DNA from: CBFGTV01 sp965652145
GTDB lineage: Bacteria > Bacillota > Clostridia > Peptostreptococcales > Natronincolaceae
Direction of reading: 5' to 3'
Assembly: GCA_965652145.1 (NCBI GenBank)
Contig: CBFGTV010000013.1
Location: forward strand, 1 to 62,376
Length of the DNA: 62,376 bases
Shown here: positions 1 to 8,760 of the stretch, one piece after another
Layout of the letters: every line of letters starts with the position of its first letter
Numbering within the stretch: the first letter of the stretch is position 1
Made by a program: the position numbers and the translations under genes
The notes under the pieces: generated by a model
The model's database searches: none
What the model saw: only the letters and a program-made list of their open reading frames with translations
Told to the model about the DNA's origin: nothing

Positions 1-708
1 GCTTGAGTTGATATGAGTTCCTTCCTTCACCTCAAAAACTTTTCCCTCTGCCATGGATATAATCTCTCCGCAACTTCCTTCTTTTAATATGGCCCCTTCA
101 TTCATAATTATCAATCCGTCACAGCAGGCTTCAACATCCTCCACTATATGAGTTGAAATTATAATTATTTTATTTTCCTTAATTGTAGATAGGATGTTTT
201 TAAATCTTAGTCTTTCCTCCGGGTCCAGACCAGCTGTTGGCTCATCAAAAATGATAATTTCAGGCTCTCCCAAAATCGCCTGAGCGATTCCCAACCTTCT
301 TATCATACCTCCAGATAAGGTCGAAACTCTGTCATTAATCCTGTCCTTTAGGTTTACAATTTCTAAACTTGCTTTTATACTGGTCTCAATCAAGCCTTTT
401 GGTATCTTTTTCAATACTCCGAAATATTGAAGATTGTCATAAACGGTCAATTCTTTAAACAAGCCGAATTTCTGAGGCAAATAGCCAACATTTTCTGTAA
501 ATAAGTTATTATTTATAACGTCAACACCATTGTACTTTATCTGCCCTTTGGTAATATGATAAAGTTTTACTAAACACCTTATTAAGGTTGTTTTTCCTGC
601 CCCGTTTGAACCTAACAACCCATAAACTCCAGGCTTAAGGCTTATGGAAACATTTTTTAATACTTCTTTTTTCTTAAAGGCCTTATCTAAATTTATTACT
701 TCTAACAT
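1..708 (-). CDS. ABC transporter ATP-binding protein (partial, C-terminus outside window)
   Basis: This is the ATPase of an ABC exporter, expected to power the permease encoded immediately upstream. The 236 visible residues begin at an ATG (706-708) and stay open to the window edge. They show Walker A GSNGAGKTT (about residues 33-41), a Q-loop region near YLPQKFG, the signature LSGGM, Walker B IIIFDEPTAGLD and the switch histidine in STH. The start lies just beyond the permease stop codon (710-712), so the two genes are tightly coupled. The sequence is of the LolD/CcmA-like ABC-2 class used for peptides, antibiotics and lantibiotic immunity. The missing end should be some 50 residues. The ABC call is secure; the substrate is inferred only from the secreted peptide gene at 2745-3122. 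Confidence 0.93.
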   Translation of the reverse strand, partial: MLEVINLDKAFKKKEVLKNVSISLKPGVYGLLGSNGAGKTTLIRCLVKLYHITKGQIKYNGVDVINNNLFTENVGYLPQKFGLFKELTVYDNLQYFGVLKKIPKGLIETSIKASLEIVNLKDRINDRVSTLSGGMIRRLGIAQAILGEPEIIIFDEPTAGLDPEERLRFKNILSTIKENKIIIISTHIVEDVEACCDGLIIMNEGAILKEGSCGEIISMAEGKVFEVKEGTHINSS

Positions 709-709
709 T

Positions 710-2653
710 TTAATGCCCCCCAGAATTTAAGTTTTCAATAAAGGTAATTGAATCTCTTCCATCATTTTTGTCCTTTAAATAGCTAAAGGTAGCCTGAATC
801 ACATAATCTTCCCCCAATTCATCTATTTTTTTTAGAAACAAATTGTGAAATTCATAAGGCTTAAAATTTTCTAGTTGTTCCTTCGGTATATTGAGAAATC
901 TATCCTTATCGATGATATAATCCAACAATACAGTTTTTATTTTTGATTTATTATAGTCTTGAGGGATAATAGACTGCATTAAAGTGTAAATTAAAGTTTT
1001 TTCATCTAGGCTATATACAAAAACATGGTCATTAAAGCTAATTAGTCCATTTTCTAATACTCTGGAGCTGAATGTATGCGGTGCTTGAAATATCTTTTTA
1101 TCAGTGATGTTAAGCGTATCAATCCCCGATACTAAATGTTTATAGGGTTTTAGCAAATCATCTATTTTTAATAGATTAGCTTTATCCATCTCACTCAGTA
1201 TTAGTCCATATAAGGTAACATCGCCTACCTTCTCCTCCTCTACAAAACCACCAACCATAGTAATTGCCTGTGCTTTACCGGAAAAATAATTTCCATCCTT
1301 ATTTAAATTAGAATAGAGATTAAGCTTAGACTTTACATCAACCTCAAAATCCACCTCATCATCCCTTATTATCGGAATAAATACTGTCTGCTCTTTAATA
1401 TATAACCGTTTATAGCCTTCCATTGGATAATAGGGGAAGCTTCCTGGCAGTAAAACCCCCTGAGAATTACTATAGAATACTGGACTATAACCACTATAGA
1501 TAATTCTAATCTCCTCCAGCTTCTCAGAAGTCGGGTTAAATATTTCTAAATAATCTCCATCTCTTTTATATTCCATATTTTTATTTTCTTTATTCAATAT
1601 GCTTTTTACTTCAAAGTTCCTATATAATGTAAATTTGTAACTTTCTAAAGGTTCTTTTTCATTTAACTGAATCTTTACATCATTATGCAATTGCCTATCT
1701 ATAACCAACTTCATATTGTAGGCTGTTATGCTAAAATCAACCTTCTCTTCTTTTTGGACATCATTTGTATAGTATAATTCATCAAAGGGCGTATACCCCT
1801 TTGGATTATAATCCTTCTTTACTATACTGCCGGGATTTGTATATAGATAGAAATTTACAACAGAAACCATAACCAATAACATACACACGAGACTCTGGAG
1901 TTTATGTTTTTTAGTTTTTAATTTTAATAATATAGCTGAGCTTAATAGACATATCCAAAATACCACCAAGTTCCATCTATAAGCTTCTATAGACAGACCG
2001 TAGAGTGCTTCTTCGACCCAATTTAAATTTGGTGGTAAAATGTTAAATACTTCTCTGAAGGGATATATATTTTTTCCAAAACCCATGAAGAGAACAAATG
2101 GTACGAATTCAAAAATTGGACTGATTAAAATTCCGGATAATATCATTAAAAGATATGCCTGGAACCTCTTTAGATATAGGGAGACCATTGTTCCGATACA
2201 GCTGCCCAAAAAAGATACTAGAAAGATATTTAGGATATTATTTAAGAATATATGATAGGCAAAGGATAATGCTTGTACATGCATTGCAATATAAGAAATG
2301 TAATTATATAACATTATGTTCAGGGTCATGGTCACCATAATTGCCAATAATACCACGAATTTGGAAAAATACAATGTAAGCTTGCCATTATCCGTAATTG
2401 AAAGGCTTTCTAATATAAAATCATTTTTACTTTTCACCAGATACTCATAGGATATAAATATAAAGAAGATAAAGTAAACCATACTTAATTTTTGACTGAC
2501 CTGCAGGTAATAAAAAGCATCTCTATGAATCGAAAGCTTATAAAGCCCTTCGATTAAATACGCATTTATTATAATAAAAAAAATAATAAATCCTGATAAT
2601 AAATACTTGTTTTTAAAAAATAGCTTTAAGTTATTTTTAACTAAGGTAAGCAT
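710..2653 (-). CDS. ABC-2 type permease with large extracytoplasmic domain resembling M1-peptidase N-domain
   Basis: This 647-residue membrane protein is the likely partner of the ATPase that follows. About the first 270 residues hold six or seven hydrophobic segments, as in ABC-2 permeases. The rest (about 275-647) is hydrophilic and probably lies outside the cell. The stretch around residues 300-420 has the strand pattern and a PYYPMEG-like turn that recall the N-terminal beta domain of M1 aminopeptidases, as in known permease/M1 fusions, but no HExxH zinc motif is present, so peptidase activity is unlikely. The start ATG at 2651-2653 has an AAAAGGGG ribosome site. A perfect hairpin and the small secreted-peptide gene lie upstream. 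I infer export of, or self-protection against, that peptide; the resemblance to M1 is by eye. Confidence 0.85.
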   Translation of the reverse strand: MLTLVKNNLKLFFKNKYLLSGFIIFFIIINAYLIEGLYKLSIHRDAFYYLQVSQKLSMVYFIFFIFISYEYLVKSKNDFILESLSITDNGKLTLYFSKFVVLLAIMVTMTLNIMLYNYISYIAMHVQALSFAYHIFLNNILNIFLVSFLGSCIGTMVSLYLKRFQAYLLMILSGILISPIFEFVPFVLFMGFGKNIYPFREVFNILPPNLNWVEEALYGLSIEAYRWNLVVFWICLLSSAILLKLKTKKHKLQSLVCMLLVMVSVVNFYLYTNPGSIVKKDYNPKGYTPFDELYYTNDVQKEEKVDFSITAYNMKLVIDRQLHNDVKIQLNEKEPLESYKFTLYRNFEVKSILNKENKNMEYKRDGDYLEIFNPTSEKLEEIRIIYSGYSPVFYSNSQGVLLPGSFPYYPMEGYKRLYIKEQTVFIPIIRDDEVDFEVDVKSKLNLYSNLNKDGNYFSGKAQAITMVGGFVEEEKVGDVTLYGLILSEMDKANLLKIDDLLKPYKHLVSGIDTLNITDKKIFQAPHTFSSRVLENGLISFNDHVFVYSLDEKTLIYTLMQSIIPQDYNKSKIKTVLLDYIIDKDRFLNIPKEQLENFKPYEFHNLFLKKIDELGEDYVIQATFSYLKDKNDGRDSITFIENLNSGGH

Positions 2654-2683
2654 TGCAAATCCCCTTTTATCTGTATTTATGAA

Positions 2684-2720
2684 TGCTATTAGATGGTAAA
2701 TCTCTTACCATCTAATAGCA
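2684..2720 (-). promoter_or_regulatory. Perfect 16-bp hairpin between peptide gene and permease gene
   Basis: Arms 2684-2699 and 2705-2720 are exact reverse complements around a 5-base loop. On the minus transcript the stem comes 24 bases after the peptide stop codon and just before the permease ribosome site. It is not followed by a run of U on that strand, so it is better read as an attenuator or RNA-stabilising stem than a full terminator. Such a stem would let the peptide be made in excess over the transporter. Confidence 0.7.
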
Positions 2721-2744
2721 TATTTTAAAAATAGAGATTATTAT

Positions 2745-3122
2745 TTAATAGCTAATGGTACCAACAGCTTCACAACCTATTAAACCCCAACCCCAAGGGT
2801 TAAGTTCTAAGTACCAATTTGCTCCTTCTGTACCCGTTAATGACCCTGAGGCACTAGATCCTGTAGACATTAGTGATTCTGCAACTTGTTGCCAACCTTT
2901 ACCGGGATAAGCACGATAAGCATTAGCATAGACGCTAAATAATGAATTGGGCGAATTAGCTGCATAATAATCTGCCTTATTACTAAGCCCAATGATGCTT
3001 GAAGAAGCTGAGGATTGATCAGTTCTCAGGTAAACAGTAGCAGTAGCAGCATTTGCACTAATAGTAAAGCTTAATAGTACAATGCTCAGAACTAAAAATT
3101 TTAGTAACTTATTCTTTTTCAT
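2745..3122 (-). CDS. Small Sec-exported peptide of unknown family, possibly bacteriocin-like
   Basis: I do not recognise the family. The 125-residue product starts at ATG 3120-3122, chosen because GGAGG lies 8 bases upstream; an earlier in-frame start at 3137 would leave the ribosome site inside the gene. Residues 1-25 form a clear Sec signal peptide (KKNK, a hydrophobic core, then an ANA cleavage site). The mature part, about 100 residues, is rich in Ser, Ala, Tyr, Trp and Gly, has a single Cys, and ends with an aromatic patch containing NPWGWG. Gene order peptide, permease, ATPase on one strand is common for Sec-dependent bacteriocins with an ABC immunity or export pair, but I see no lactococcin-972 similarity. 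A secreted structural or signalling protein is equally possible. Confidence 0.75.
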   Translation of the reverse strand: MKKNKLLKFLVLSIVLLSFTISANAATATVYLRTDQSSASSSIIGLSNKADYYAANSPNSLFSVYANAYRAYPGKGWQQVAESLMSTGSSASGSLTGTEGANWYLELNPWGWGLIGCEAVGTISY

Positions 3123-3137
3123 ATGACATACCTCCAT

Positions 3138-3756
3138 AAAATTATTTGTTCTTTACCAAATGATGCACCATTTAGTAAAATATATATATATGCATATATA
3201 TCACATAATGTTTGGAAAGAAAAATTTATTTTTCCTTCATATTGAAGAAATATGGAATAGTAATTTCATATTAAAAGAACGACCGTTAAAAGATGTAACA
3301 CTCGTCTTAAAGAATAACGAATTTGGATCCAAAGGTATTAAAAAGGCTAATTACGCAAATTTCTTAAATGGATAGCTCTTTATATCAAGGGTCTATTGCA
3401 GTAAATATGAAAAAGTCAATTAGAACTGCTTAATGATTATAGAGGTTTTTAAATAAAACTATTTAGAGGTTGTCCATTTACTGCAAAACTAATATTTAAT
3501 CAAAAAGTTACATTTTAAAGGATTAGCTTAGTATGTTTTAGTTTCTCAAATTTAATTTATGAATTTTCCCAATTTTTTTCTACTATCAATTGCAATCAAA
3601 ATTTTGATAGCCGGAAAAATTACCTTACTTTTCCATGGAATTATATTGTAATTTTAAAGTATCATATATCTAATATCATTGCAACCTTTTTGCATAAATT
3701 TTAACAATATTATATCACCATCAAGTTGACTCTTCCCCAGAGGCTTTTTCAACAAT
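3138..3756. other. AT-rich intergenic spacer, no supportable gene
   Basis: This stretch separates the peptide gene from hemZ and is very AT-rich. A short open frame on the plus strand (3160-3375) has no ribosome site and low-complexity codons, so I do not call it. An 11-base inverted repeat (3396-3406 and 3476-3486, 69 bases apart) could be a leftover of a mobile element. The promoter of the peptide operon should lie close to 3140-3200 but I could not pick a convincing pair of boxes. Confidence 0.5.
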
Positions 3757-3789
3757 AAAAGACCATGAGTCCTCTCATCATGATCTTTT
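3757..3789 (-). terminator. Intrinsic terminator of hemZ
   Basis: Arms 3757-3768 and 3778-3789 pair over 12 positions. The one non-Watson-Crick position is a G-U pair in the minus-strand RNA but a C-A clash in the plus-strand RNA, which shows that the minus transcript is the functional one. A U-rich stretch follows. It lies about 95 bases beyond the hemZ stop. Confidence 0.7.
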
Positions 3790-3882
3790 TAAATTGAGTA
3801 TATGTTGTCTTAATAATATAACCACCAAGACTCGCTGTTATAGTTATATCTACTCCTTTGATTCGAATTAATAAACAACGAC

Positions 3883-5346
3883 CTACAAATATTTAATTTT
3901 CCTTTGAACCATTTCTTCAACCCGATTGAGGTATTGCTCTAAATTTTTTACATTAGGCACCCTCTCCAAGCGATTTTCATCCAGATATACAAATTTTGAT
4001 ACGGCTCCTGCTCCAAAGGCGATAATGGTTTGCTTTTCCTCCATAATTTTAATGTTATATATTCCCTCGTAGCCAGGCTTACAATAACCTATGTTCTCTA
4101 AATGGCCCAGCATGTGTTTTTGCCTGTACATGTAATAAGGCTGAAGCCCCATGGCAGCAGCATAATCTTGGGTTATTTTTAACATTTTTAGTATTTCTGC
4201 ACCTTCGGTTAACCGGTAGGTACCCTTTTCTTCCTTTAATTTTGAAGCATTTTTTAAGGCCAGGGTGTGAACCGTCAGGTTTACAGGTGAAAGGGCTTCA
4301 ATTTCTTCCATGGTATGGCGTACCATTTCAGGTGTTTCGCCAGGTAGCCCGATGATTAAATCCATGTTAATTTCCTCAAAACCCATTTCCTTTGCTAAAT
4401 AATAGGCCGATTTTAACGCTTCAACCGAGTGGTTTCTTCCGATGGCCCTTAAGGTACAGTCGTTCATGGTTTGTGGATTGATGCTCAAGCGTGTAACACC
4501 CATCTGCCTGAGCTTCTCGAGCTTAGGGGCATCAATGGTGTCAGGGCGTCCTGCCTCAAAGGTAAACTCCTTAAGGGTATCCAGTAAAAAAGCCTCTTTA
4601 ATACAATCATCCAGCTGCTTTAGCTGTTCAATTGTTAAAACAGAGGGAGTTCCGCCCCCAATATAAAGGGTTTCTATTTGCTTACCAGTCCTTTTAAGTA
4701 TAGGCGCTACACCTCGTATTTCCCGGCAAAGGGCCTCTACGTAGGGCTCCTGCAAATGGCTCCACTGCTTTAATGGATTAGAAGGAAAGGAGCAATAAAC
4801 GCATCGGGTGGGACAAAAGGGAATACTGATATATACACTGACTTTACCATCATCTAAAGGGTAAAGATAAGGATACTCCCTTTGGGCTACGTCAACTAAA
4901 AGTTGGGCCTTATCCTCATGAATCAAATATTCCTCCTGCAGCTCCTGGAGAATTTCCCCTTGGCCTACTCCCCTTTCCATCAATTCATGGACAATTTTGG
5001 TGGGCCTAATTCCGGTTAAAATCCCCCAGGGTAAATAGCTCTCCTTTTTTTCCTTCAGCAGCTTAAAAATCCCTCGTTTTATCAGCCTTTTTTCCAGTCT
5101 TTGAAGGTTTTGGCCATCAATTTGGCTGGTTTCTTGAAGAGAGATGGTTTCGCCCCGGAGGTAATAGCTGGTATGAACCCTTACATAATCGTGATTAAGG
5201 CTGATTTGGGATATCAGCTTTTCTTCTGAAAAATCCTCGGCATTTTCTTCCGGCTCGAATTCCACTGCCTCTGGAGGATAAAAGAGCTTTAGAAGCTCCT
5301 TTACCTCATATTCATAGTTGTGTCCTGTTAAGTAAACCTTAATCAT
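3883..5346 (-). CDS. hemZ: HemZ, radical SAM coproporphyrinogen III oxidase-like protein
   Basis: This 487-residue protein belongs to the HemN/HemZ radical SAM family, which handles oxygen-independent decarboxylation of coproporphyrinogen or related haem chemistry in the cytoplasm. It has the HemZ layout: about 165 N-terminal residues specific to HemZ, then the radical SAM core with the cluster motif CPTRCVYC, the GGGTPS motif, and the HemN-like C-terminus. Start ATG 5344-5346 has TAGGAG upstream. A strong terminator (5391-5414) lies between it and the preceding gene, so it probably has its own promoter in that short gap. HemZ proteins are widespread in Clostridia that make no haem, so the true substrate here is uncertain. 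Confidence 0.92.
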   Translation of the reverse strand: MIKVYLTGHNYEYEVKELLKLFYPPEAVEFEPEENAEDFSEEKLISQISLNHDYVRVHTSYYLRGETISLQETSQIDGQNLQRLEKRLIKRGIFKLLKEKKESYLPWGILTGIRPTKIVHELMERGVGQGEILQELQEEYLIHEDKAQLLVDVAQREYPYLYPLDDGKVSVYISIPFCPTRCVYCSFPSNPLKQWSHLQEPYVEALCREIRGVAPILKRTGKQIETLYIGGGTPSVLTIEQLKQLDDCIKEAFLLDTLKEFTFEAGRPDTIDAPKLEKLRQMGVTRLSINPQTMNDCTLRAIGRNHSVEALKSAYYLAKEMGFEEINMDLIIGLPGETPEMVRHTMEEIEALSPVNLTVHTLALKNASKLKEEKGTYRLTEGAEILKMLKITQDYAAAMGLQPYYMYRQKHMLGHLENIGYCKPGYEGIYNIKIMEEKQTIIAFGAGAVSKFVYLDENRLERVPNVKNLEQYLNRVEEMVQRKIKYL

Positions 5347-5390
5347 CCTTAGGCTCCTATCATCAATTACTTTTTCGTAATCTTTTATAA

Positions 5391-5414
5391 AAAATTCCCT
5401 GATAAGGGAATTTT
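5391..5414 (-). terminator. Intrinsic terminator after the metallo-hydrolase gene
   Basis: Arms 5391-5400 and 5405-5414 are perfect 10-base complements around a 4-base loop, followed on the minus strand by six U residues. It starts two bases after the stop codon of the metallo-hydrolase gene and closes the recJ-apt-rel-dtd-hydrolase run. Confidence 0.9.
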
Positions 5415-5416
5415 CT

Positions 5417-6034
5417 TTATTTTATATAGGGGTTTGTCAGTCTTTCAATTCCGATTCGAGTTGCAGGACCATGTCCAGGAAAAACAGTAATTTCATCACT
5501 TAATATCATTAATTTTTCCTTTATGGAATTAACCAATTGCTCATGATTACCACCGTATAGGTCAGTTCTGCCAATAGAATTGGAAAAAAGCGTATCTCCT
5601 GTAAACAGCACCTGATCAGCCTTAATACAGATACCACCTCTGCTATGGCCAGGGGTATGGATAATCTCAAGCTTTAAGCCTCCCAGGGGAAGCTGATCCC
5701 CATCGGCCACAAAATGATCAGTTTCAAATTCTACGGCCATGCCCATGCTAGCTGAATAATTTTTTCTTTTATCCTTAATCATACTTAGATCATCTCTGTG
5801 GATATAAACCGGTGCGCCTGTTTTTTCCCTCAGTTCTTCAACGCCCCCAATATGGTCTCCATGACCATGGGTTAGAATAATATAAACCAACTCAAAACCA
5901 TTTTCATCCAATGCAGAGATGATTTTATCCGCATCACCGCCAGGATCAATGACCGCTGCCTTACCTGAAGAATCATCTCCAATGAGATAACAATTAACCT
6001 CCATTACCCCAGCGGGTATTTTATGCAAAAACAT
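5417..6034 (-). CDS. MBL-fold metallo-hydrolase (glyoxalase II-like)
   Basis: This 205-residue cytoplasmic protein has the metallo-beta-lactamase fold, with the metal-binding motif THGHGDH (H56, H58, D60, H61), a later histidine in HTPGHSRGG, and an aspartate in FTGDTLF. Its size and motifs match the short YcbL/YqgX-type hydrolases related to glyoxalase II, thought to act on thioesters such as S-lactoyl-thiols. Start 6034 is preferred over an in-frame ATG at 6070 because AAGGAGG lies 8 bases before it and because the longer version would run into dtd. It directly follows dtd, a pairing common in Clostridia. Exact substrate is unknown. Confidence 0.9.
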   Translation of the reverse strand: MFLHKIPAGVMEVNCYLIGDDSSGKAAVIDPGGDADKIISALDENGFELVYIILTHGHGDHIGGVEELREKTGAPVYIHRDDLSMIKDKRKNYSASMGMAVEFETDHFVADGDQLPLGGLKLEIIHTPGHSRGGICIKADQVLFTGDTLFSNSIGRTDLYGGNHEQLVNSIKEKLMILSDEITVFPGHGPATRIGIERLTNPYIK

Positions 6035-6047
6035 GCCCTTTACCTCC

Positions 6048-6497
6048 TTAAAAAACTTTTTTACTATCAATAAGCATGGTTACCGGGCCGTCATTAATGG
6101 AATGGACCTGCATATGGGCTTGAAACACCCCGGTTTCCACATCAATTCCTAATAGCTGACATTCCTTAATAAATTCTTGATAAAGTCGGTCAGCCATCTC
6201 TGGCTTTGCGGCTTCGGTAAAATTCGGTCTTCTTCCCTTCCGGCAATCTCCATAAAGAGTGAATTGGGAAACCACCAGCATTTGTCCCTTTGTGTCGAGT
6301 AATGACAGGTTCATCTTTTCCTGTTCATCTTCAAAAATCCGTAAATTCACCAGCTTTTCAGCCATATATTTTACATCCTGAAGGGAATCCTCTGAACCAA
6401 CACCTAAATAGACCAGTAATCCCTTCTCTATTGTTCCTGTGGCCTTACCATCAACCATAACCCTTCCATGATTAATTCGTTGTACAACAGCCCGCAT
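6048..6497 (-). CDS. dtd: D-aminoacyl-tRNA deacylase
   Basis: The 149-residue enzyme removes D-amino acids (and glycine from tRNA-Ala) wrongly attached to tRNA. The family marks are clear: the N-terminal MRAVVQR start, the SQFTLYGD segment containing the catalytic SQxT motif, and the GPVTMLID segment holding the cross-subunit Gly-cisPro pair. The length is normal. It lies 15 bases after rel, so it belongs to the same transcript as apt and rel, the usual rel-dtd order of Firmicutes. Confidence 0.97.
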   Translation of the reverse strand: MRAVVQRINHGRVMVDGKATGTIEKGLLVYLGVGSEDSLQDVKYMAEKLVNLRIFEDEQEKMNLSLLDTKGQMLVVSQFTLYGDCRKGRRPNFTEAAKPEMADRLYQEFIKECQLLGIDVETGVFQAHMQVHSINDGPVTMLIDSKKVF

Positions 6498-6512
6498 AAT
6501 GGCCTCCTTTTC

Positions 6513-8699
6513 CTATGTTGTGACACGATATACATCAATGACACCCTGTATATTTCTAAACTTTTTCATAATTCGATCAAGCTCTTCAATATTATCAATT
6601 TCCATGGTGAGATTCAACACTGCCATACGTTCCTTATTGGTTCTGGCATTTAAGGCATTAACAGTAATTTTGCTGTCGGTAATAACCCTGGTAATTTCCG
6701 AGAGCAATCCCTTGCGGTCGGTGGCTCGAATTTGAATCTCCGCCTGAAAGCTGATGGGCTTAGTGGTATCCCAATCCACATCAATGAGCCTATCGGTGGA
6801 TTCAATGTTATCCTCCAGATTAGGACAATCCTTTCTATGGATTGATACACCCCTTCCTCTGGTAATGTAGCCGATGATTTCATCACCAGGAACAGGATTA
6901 CAGCACCTGGAAAAACGAACCATGATATTGTCAATTCCCTTTACAGTAACACCCTGACCCTGCTTTTTACGGGAAGCTATTTCCTCTGGGGCTCTGGACT
7001 GAGGGATATATTCCTTATCGGTAATTTCCGGCTGGGGCTCTCTTTTTATGGCATCCTTTTTAATAACCTCTTTAATTTTAGGTAAAACCTGACTAAGGGT
7101 AATGCCACCATAGCCAAGGGCGGCATAAAGGTCCTCCTCACTGGTTAATCCAAGCCGCCTGCCAATTGAAATTAGCAGCTTTGACTGTAAGGCCTCCTGT
7201 TGCAAAAGACCCTGCCGTCTAACCTCCCTTTCCAAAAGCTCCCTTCCCTTTTCAATGTTTTCATCCCTTCGCTCCCGCTTAAACCATTGTTTGATTTTAT
7301 TTTTAGCCTGGGAACTCTTTACAATTTTAAGCCAATCCCGACTGGGCCCATTACTATTGGATGAAGTTAGTATTTCAACAATATTACCATTTTTTAGCTT
7401 ATAATCTAATGGTACGATTCTACCGTCGACCTTTGCGCCAACACATCGATTTCCTATATCGGAATGGATTTTATACGCAAAGTCAATAGGGGTTGAACCC
7501 GCAGGCAAATTAATTACCTCACCCTTAGGCGTGAAAACAAAGACCTCGTTGGTAAAGAGGTCTATCTTTAAAGACTCCATAAATTCCTTTGGGTCTTTAT
7601 ACTCCTTTTCCAATTCCAGCATTTGTCCGACCCAGGTGAGCTTGCTGCTGATCTTATCCTGGTCGGTTCCCCGACCCTCTTTATATTTCCAATGGGCGGC
7701 AATCCCATACTCTGAAATTTGGTGCATTTCAAAGGTTCTGATCTGTATTTCCACCGGCTCTCCCTTGGGCCCGATCACAGTGGTATGAAGGGACTGGTAC
7801 ATATTGGGCTTGGGCATGGCGATATAGTCCTTAAATCGACCTGGAATGGGCTTCCACAGGGTATGAACAATACCCAAAACACCATAGCAATCTTTAATTG
7901 TCTCTACAATAACACGAACGGCCAGGAAATCAAAAATTTCATCAAAGGATTTTCCCTGGTAGGTCATTTTTCGATAAATGCTGTAAAAATGCTTGGGTCT
8001 GCCTGAAATTTCCCCTTCAATGCTAAATTCCTTCAACCTCTGCTGAAGCTCTTGAATGACCTGATTAATATACAGCTCACGATCCTTACGTTTTATTGCA
8101 ACCTTTTCGACCAGTTCATAGTAGCCCTCCGGATCAATATACCGTAAACATAGGTCCTCCAGCTCCCACTTGATTCTTGAAATACCCAACCGATGGGCAA
8201 TGGGTGCATAAATTTCCAAGGTTTCCATGGCCTTTTCCTTTTTCTTTTCATCGGTTTGATACTTCAGGGTTCTCATATTATGAAGCCTGTCAGCCAGCTT
8301 AATCAAAATCACTCGAATATCCTTTGCCATGGCCACGAACATTTTTCTTAAATTCTCAGCCTGTCTTTCTTCCTTGGATTCAAAGGACATCCTGGTCAGC
8401 TTTGTTACCCCTTCCACCAGAAGGGCGATTTCTTCGCCAAACTCTTGCTTGACGGTGTCATATCCGTATTCCGTGTCCTCAATAACATCATGCAGTAATG
8501 CTGCCGCAATGGTACTGCTGTCAAGCCTAAGCTCAATTAAAATTTTGGCCACTTCTACAGGATGAATAAAATAACACTCACCCGATTTGCGATATTGACC
8601 CTGGTGTGCCCTTTCGGCAAAATGAAAGGCCTTGGCGATTAATCCCACATCACATTGAGGGTTTGTCTCTTCTATCATGGCTATTAAGTTCTCTAACAT
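6513..8699 (-). CDS. rel: Bifunctional (p)ppGpp synthetase/hydrolase Rel
   Basis: This 728-residue enzyme makes and breaks down the stringent-response alarmone (p)ppGpp. Domains in order: HD hydrolase (H70-D71 in LLHDVIEDTE), the RelA/SpoT synthetase domain (about 230-350, with the RFKDYI segment), TGS (about 390-450), a zinc-finger-like region with RCCNPVPGD, and a C-terminal ACT domain. HD residues are intact, so hydrolase activity is expected, as in the single long Rel of Firmicutes. It follows apt with a 61-base gap and no terminator. Purine salvage by Apt next to an alarmone enzyme is a conserved arrangement. Confidence 0.97.
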   Translation of the reverse strand: MLENLIAMIEETNPQCDVGLIAKAFHFAERAHQGQYRKSGECYFIHPVEVAKILIELRLDSSTIAAALLHDVIEDTEYGYDTVKQEFGEEIALLVEGVTKLTRMSFESKEERQAENLRKMFVAMAKDIRVILIKLADRLHNMRTLKYQTDEKKKEKAMETLEIYAPIAHRLGISRIKWELEDLCLRYIDPEGYYELVEKVAIKRKDRELYINQVIQELQQRLKEFSIEGEISGRPKHFYSIYRKMTYQGKSFDEIFDFLAVRVIVETIKDCYGVLGIVHTLWKPIPGRFKDYIAMPKPNMYQSLHTTVIGPKGEPVEIQIRTFEMHQISEYGIAAHWKYKEGRGTDQDKISSKLTWVGQMLELEKEYKDPKEFMESLKIDLFTNEVFVFTPKGEVINLPAGSTPIDFAYKIHSDIGNRCVGAKVDGRIVPLDYKLKNGNIVEILTSSNSNGPSRDWLKIVKSSQAKNKIKQWFKRERRDENIEKGRELLEREVRRQGLLQQEALQSKLLISIGRRLGLTSEEDLYAALGYGGITLSQVLPKIKEVIKKDAIKREPQPEITDKEYIPQSRAPEEIASRKKQGQGVTVKGIDNIMVRFSRCCNPVPGDEIIGYITRGRGVSIHRKDCPNLEDNIESTDRLIDVDWDTTKPISFQAEIQIRATDRKGLLSEITRVITDSKITVNALNARTNKERMAVLNLTMEIDNIEELDRIMKKFRNIQGVIDVYRVTT

Positions 8700-8760
8700 T
8701 TTCGATCACCCTCTCGCAGCTAAAGCATTCCTATTTGATGTTTGATAAAATTATGATGCG

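Noticed and set aside
710..2653. Active M1 aminopeptidase
   Set aside because: No HExxH motif in the outside domain.
2745..3122. Lactococcin-972-type bacteriocin
   Set aside because: Size and export signal fit, but I see no shared sequence pattern, so I left the family open.
3160..3375. 71-codon open frame on the plus strand after the peptide gene
   Set aside because: No ribosome site, AT-driven composition and no recognisable motif; treated as spacer.
7719..8006. 95-codon plus-strand frame inside rel
   Set aside because: Overlaps a well-conserved gene and encodes no recognisable sequence.
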